Positions 62,423 to 64,000 of a stretch of DNA of 64,000 nucleotides are shown here, piece after piece. Under the pieces are notes generated by a model. It saw only the letters and a list, made by a program, of their open reading frames with translations, searched no databases and had not been told where the DNA came from. The position numbers were made by a program, and so were the translations under genes. Position 1 is the stretch's first letter; each line of letters opens with the position of its first letter. Source of the stretch: Bacillus pseudomycoides (GTDB lineage Bacteria > Bacillota > Bacilli > Bacillales > Bacillaceae_G). Where the stretch lies: NCBI RefSeq assembly GCF_002551005.1, contig NZ_NVOY01000001.1, forward strand, positions 71,888 to 135,887. The letters run 5' to 3'.

Positions 62423-62995
62423 ATGCGCCGTGTTACACTTGAACAAATTTTCAAACATCCCATCACACAAAAATATGTAAACCGTTCTGGAATGGTTCAC
62501 GCGATTGCTGTCGCTTACCATGCGTTCCAATTAGCAAAAAAGCATCACGCCTCAGTCGATGCAGCTACAAAGGCCGGTTTTCTTCATGATATCGGTCATT
62601 ACACATGGTATCGTGATGGAGAATGGGACTATGAATTATATAAAAAGAATGATATACACGCCATTAAAGGAGCGGAAAGAGCTCATAAATTACTAATCCG
62701 ATCAGGAGAGCACCCAAAACAAGCAAAGGAAATTTCTGTTGCTATTCTCCTGCACACTGATTCTTTTCTACTAGAACAAACACTTGAGAGAACACCTCTC
62801 CAAAATATTATTAAATGGGCAGACGAAGCAGATGAAGAACCAGGGGGAACACATCACTATCGAACACTCTCTTATGAAAAAGCACTGCAAGCAATTCAGC
62901 GATTAGATGAGATGGTAGATCGTGAATTACAAGTTCAACAATCAGCGTCCCATGCTCATATTTCTACCAATAAAAAAGCAGAACAAATATGTTAA
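62423..62995 (+). CDS. HD-domain phosphohydrolase
   Basis: This 190-residue protein has an HD domain (about 20-150): the H..HD pattern is HAIAVAYHAFQLA and AGFLHDIGHYTWY, with a later conserved Asp in LLHTDSFL. HD proteins hydrolyse nucleotides or related phosphates. The start ATG at 62423 follows AAAGGAG; the longer frame lacks an RBS. Substrate unknown. Confidence 0.85.
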   Translation: MRRVTLEQIFKHPITQKYVNRSGMVHAIAVAYHAFQLAKKHHASVDAATKAGFLHDIGHYTWYRDGEWDYELYKKNDIHAIKGAERAHKLLIRSGEHPKQAKEISVAILLHTDSFLLEQTLERTPLQNIIKWADEADEEPGGTHHYRTLSYEKALQAIQRLDEMVDRELQVQQSASHAHISTNKKAEQIC

Positions 62996-63009
62996 TTAAT
63001 AACAAGACA

Positions 63010-63042
63010 AAAATCGCCTTAGTAAATGCTAAGGTGATTTTT
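63010..63042 (+). terminator. Terminator after the HD-domain gene
   Basis: AAAATCGCCTTAG and CTAAGGTGATTTT arms with a 6-base loop, followed by T residues. Confidence 0.88.
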
Positions 63043-63147
63043 TACTTTGATTATAAAATTTCATACTATTATGTAACATTACCTCCTGGAACATTTCATC
63101 CAAATATGTATAATTTTATATATAAACACATAGAGAGGATTCGATAT

Positions 63148-63861
63148 ATGCAACATTCTGTACAACTTACACATGATCAAAACCATTCTTTATCATGGGG
63201 ACAATTTATTGGCTCTGCTTTATTTGCTTTTTTTGGGGCAAGCACTATAAGCGGCTTATTTGTAGCTCTTCCGTTTATGATTTACAGCGAAGGCATTTCT
63301 GACAAAAAAACAAGTGCCCTATATAGCTCACTTGGAAATACCGGAAGTACTTTATTCCAACTGCTTATTTTATTATTATTTATTTTTAAATACGAACCCT
63401 TAAAAAAACTATTATTACCTGTTTTCAATTTTCAAGCGCTCCAAAAAGTTCGTACATATGTATACTTATTTCTTTTCTTCGCGCTTAGCATTGCTATAAA
63501 TGTATTTATTATTTCTAAACTATTTCCTCATGCAACACAAGAACAAGATGTAGCTTTAAACTTAGAAAATTTAAAACAATATAGAATTCTATTAATTTTA
63601 GGAAGTGCAATTTTCATCCCTATTTTTGAAGAACTTATTTTCCGCGGAATCATTCTTCAATTTTTCCAGCAGTGTTTTCCATTTTGGATAGCAGCAATTG
63701 GATCAAGCTTCATCTTCGGAATTGCCCATACATATTCTCTAGGTGTTATGGTCAGTGCTTTTATGATGGGTATGTTTATGGCTGTATTATATAAAAAAAC
63801 AAATTCTATTATTCCTGCTATGTTATTTCATATGATGAATAATACGCTCGCGTTTTTATAA
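63148..63861 (+). CDS. CPBP-family intramembrane metalloprotease
   Basis: This 237-residue protein has six to seven membrane helices and the CPBP/Abi motifs: EELIFRG (Glu-Glu and Arg), FGIAHTYS and MLFHMMNN. These place two Glu and two His at a probable active site in the membrane. The start ATG at 63148 follows AGAGAGGA; the longer frame runs from the previous gene. Relatives process prenylated or bacteriocin-linked substrates; the substrate here is unknown. Confidence 0.9.
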   Translation: MQHSVQLTHDQNHSLSWGQFIGSALFAFFGASTISGLFVALPFMIYSEGISDKKTSALYSSLGNTGSTLFQLLILLLFIFKYEPLKKLLLPVFNFQALQKVRTYVYLFLFFALSIAINVFIISKLFPHATQEQDVALNLENLKQYRILLILGSAIFIPIFEELIFRGIILQFFQQCFPFWIAAIGSSFIFGIAHTYSLGVMVSAFMMGMFMAVLYKKTNSIIPAMLFHMMNNTLAFL

Positions 63862-63913
63862 TAAACAAGAGGTACACAAAGTCAAATTACCATTATTAAA
63901 AAGGAGCACAACT

Positions 63914-64000
63914 TTGCAAACACATGTACAAATAGAACAGCAAACTAAAATATCTTGGCTTGAATTTCTTGGAATCCTGTTAATGATTATTCTCGTTATT
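63914..64000 (+). CDS. Start of a further membrane protein (partial, cut by the window end)
   Basis: A TTG with AAAAAGGAG opens a frame whose 29 codons begin with a polar stretch (QTHVQIEQQTK) and then ISWLEFLGILLMIILVI, the start of a membrane helix. It may be a second CPBP-type protein like its neighbour, but too little is visible to say. Confidence 0.5.
   Translation, partial: MQTHVQIEQQTKISWLEFLGILLMIILVI

Overview
The window is a chromosomal segment of a Bacillus cereus-group bacterium; the exact species is not resolved. The evidence is low GC, AGGAGG-type ribosome binding sites, sporulation genes (sspI, SPOCS-domain proteins), T-box leaders before asnS and pheST, a bacterial nitric oxide synthase, and several copies of a roughly 140-155 bp repeat resembling the B. 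cereus-group bcr1 element. No rRNA, tRNA, CRISPR array, prophage or intact insertion sequence was seen.

The backbone follows the gene order I recall from B. subtilis: sspI, trmH-like, pheS, pheT, rnhC, zapA, cvpA, polX, mutS2, lcfA, fadR, fadB, etfB, etfA, trxA, uvrC, yslB, sdhCAB. Three blocks interrupt it. Block 1 (about 13.2-21.7 kb, between trxA and uvrC) holds a Fur-controlled FTR1 iron-uptake locus interleaved with an envelope-glycan operon (epimerase, flippase-like protein, membrane phosphodiesterase, GT2) and a polytopic glycosyltransferase-like protein. Block 2 (about 27.6-42.2 kb, between lcfA and mutS2) is accessory: azlCD, a PadR/DUF2812 pair, an ABC-exporter remnant, DinB, Nudix, a three-gene ABC exporter with its two-component system, two paralogous proteins of unknown function beside a duplicated fragment of the response-regulator gene, a possible spore-surface protein, ywbE, an RlmI-like methyltransferase and nos. 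Block 3 (about 48.3-57.0 kb, between rnhC and pheT) holds a lipoprotein, an SDR, T-box-controlled asnS, an ECF sigma/anti-sigma pair and two SPOCS-domain spore proteins.

The left end (0-7 kb) carries an Rrf2 regulator, a NatAB-like ABC transporter, a P4-family phosphatase lipoprotein, motAB, a VanY-type carboxypeptidase and a thioesterase. The right end carries sspI, an HD-domain protein and CPBP-type membrane proteins, the last one cut by the window edge.

Functional links: lcfA-fadR-fadB-etfBA form a fatty-acid beta-oxidation set, with FadR-like palindromes before fadR and lcfA; sdhCAB feeds electrons to the quinone pool; two Fur-like sites tie the FTR1 operon to a distant lipoprotein whose folds look related. 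Intergenic DNA is rich in repeats: a 142-bp element with 10-bp terminal inverted repeats, bcr1-like copies, a second hairpin-rich family of about 155 bp, and a 20-bp-period TATCGGCG array. Coordinates use the start codon best supported by a ribosome binding site, so several genes are shorter than the longest open frame.
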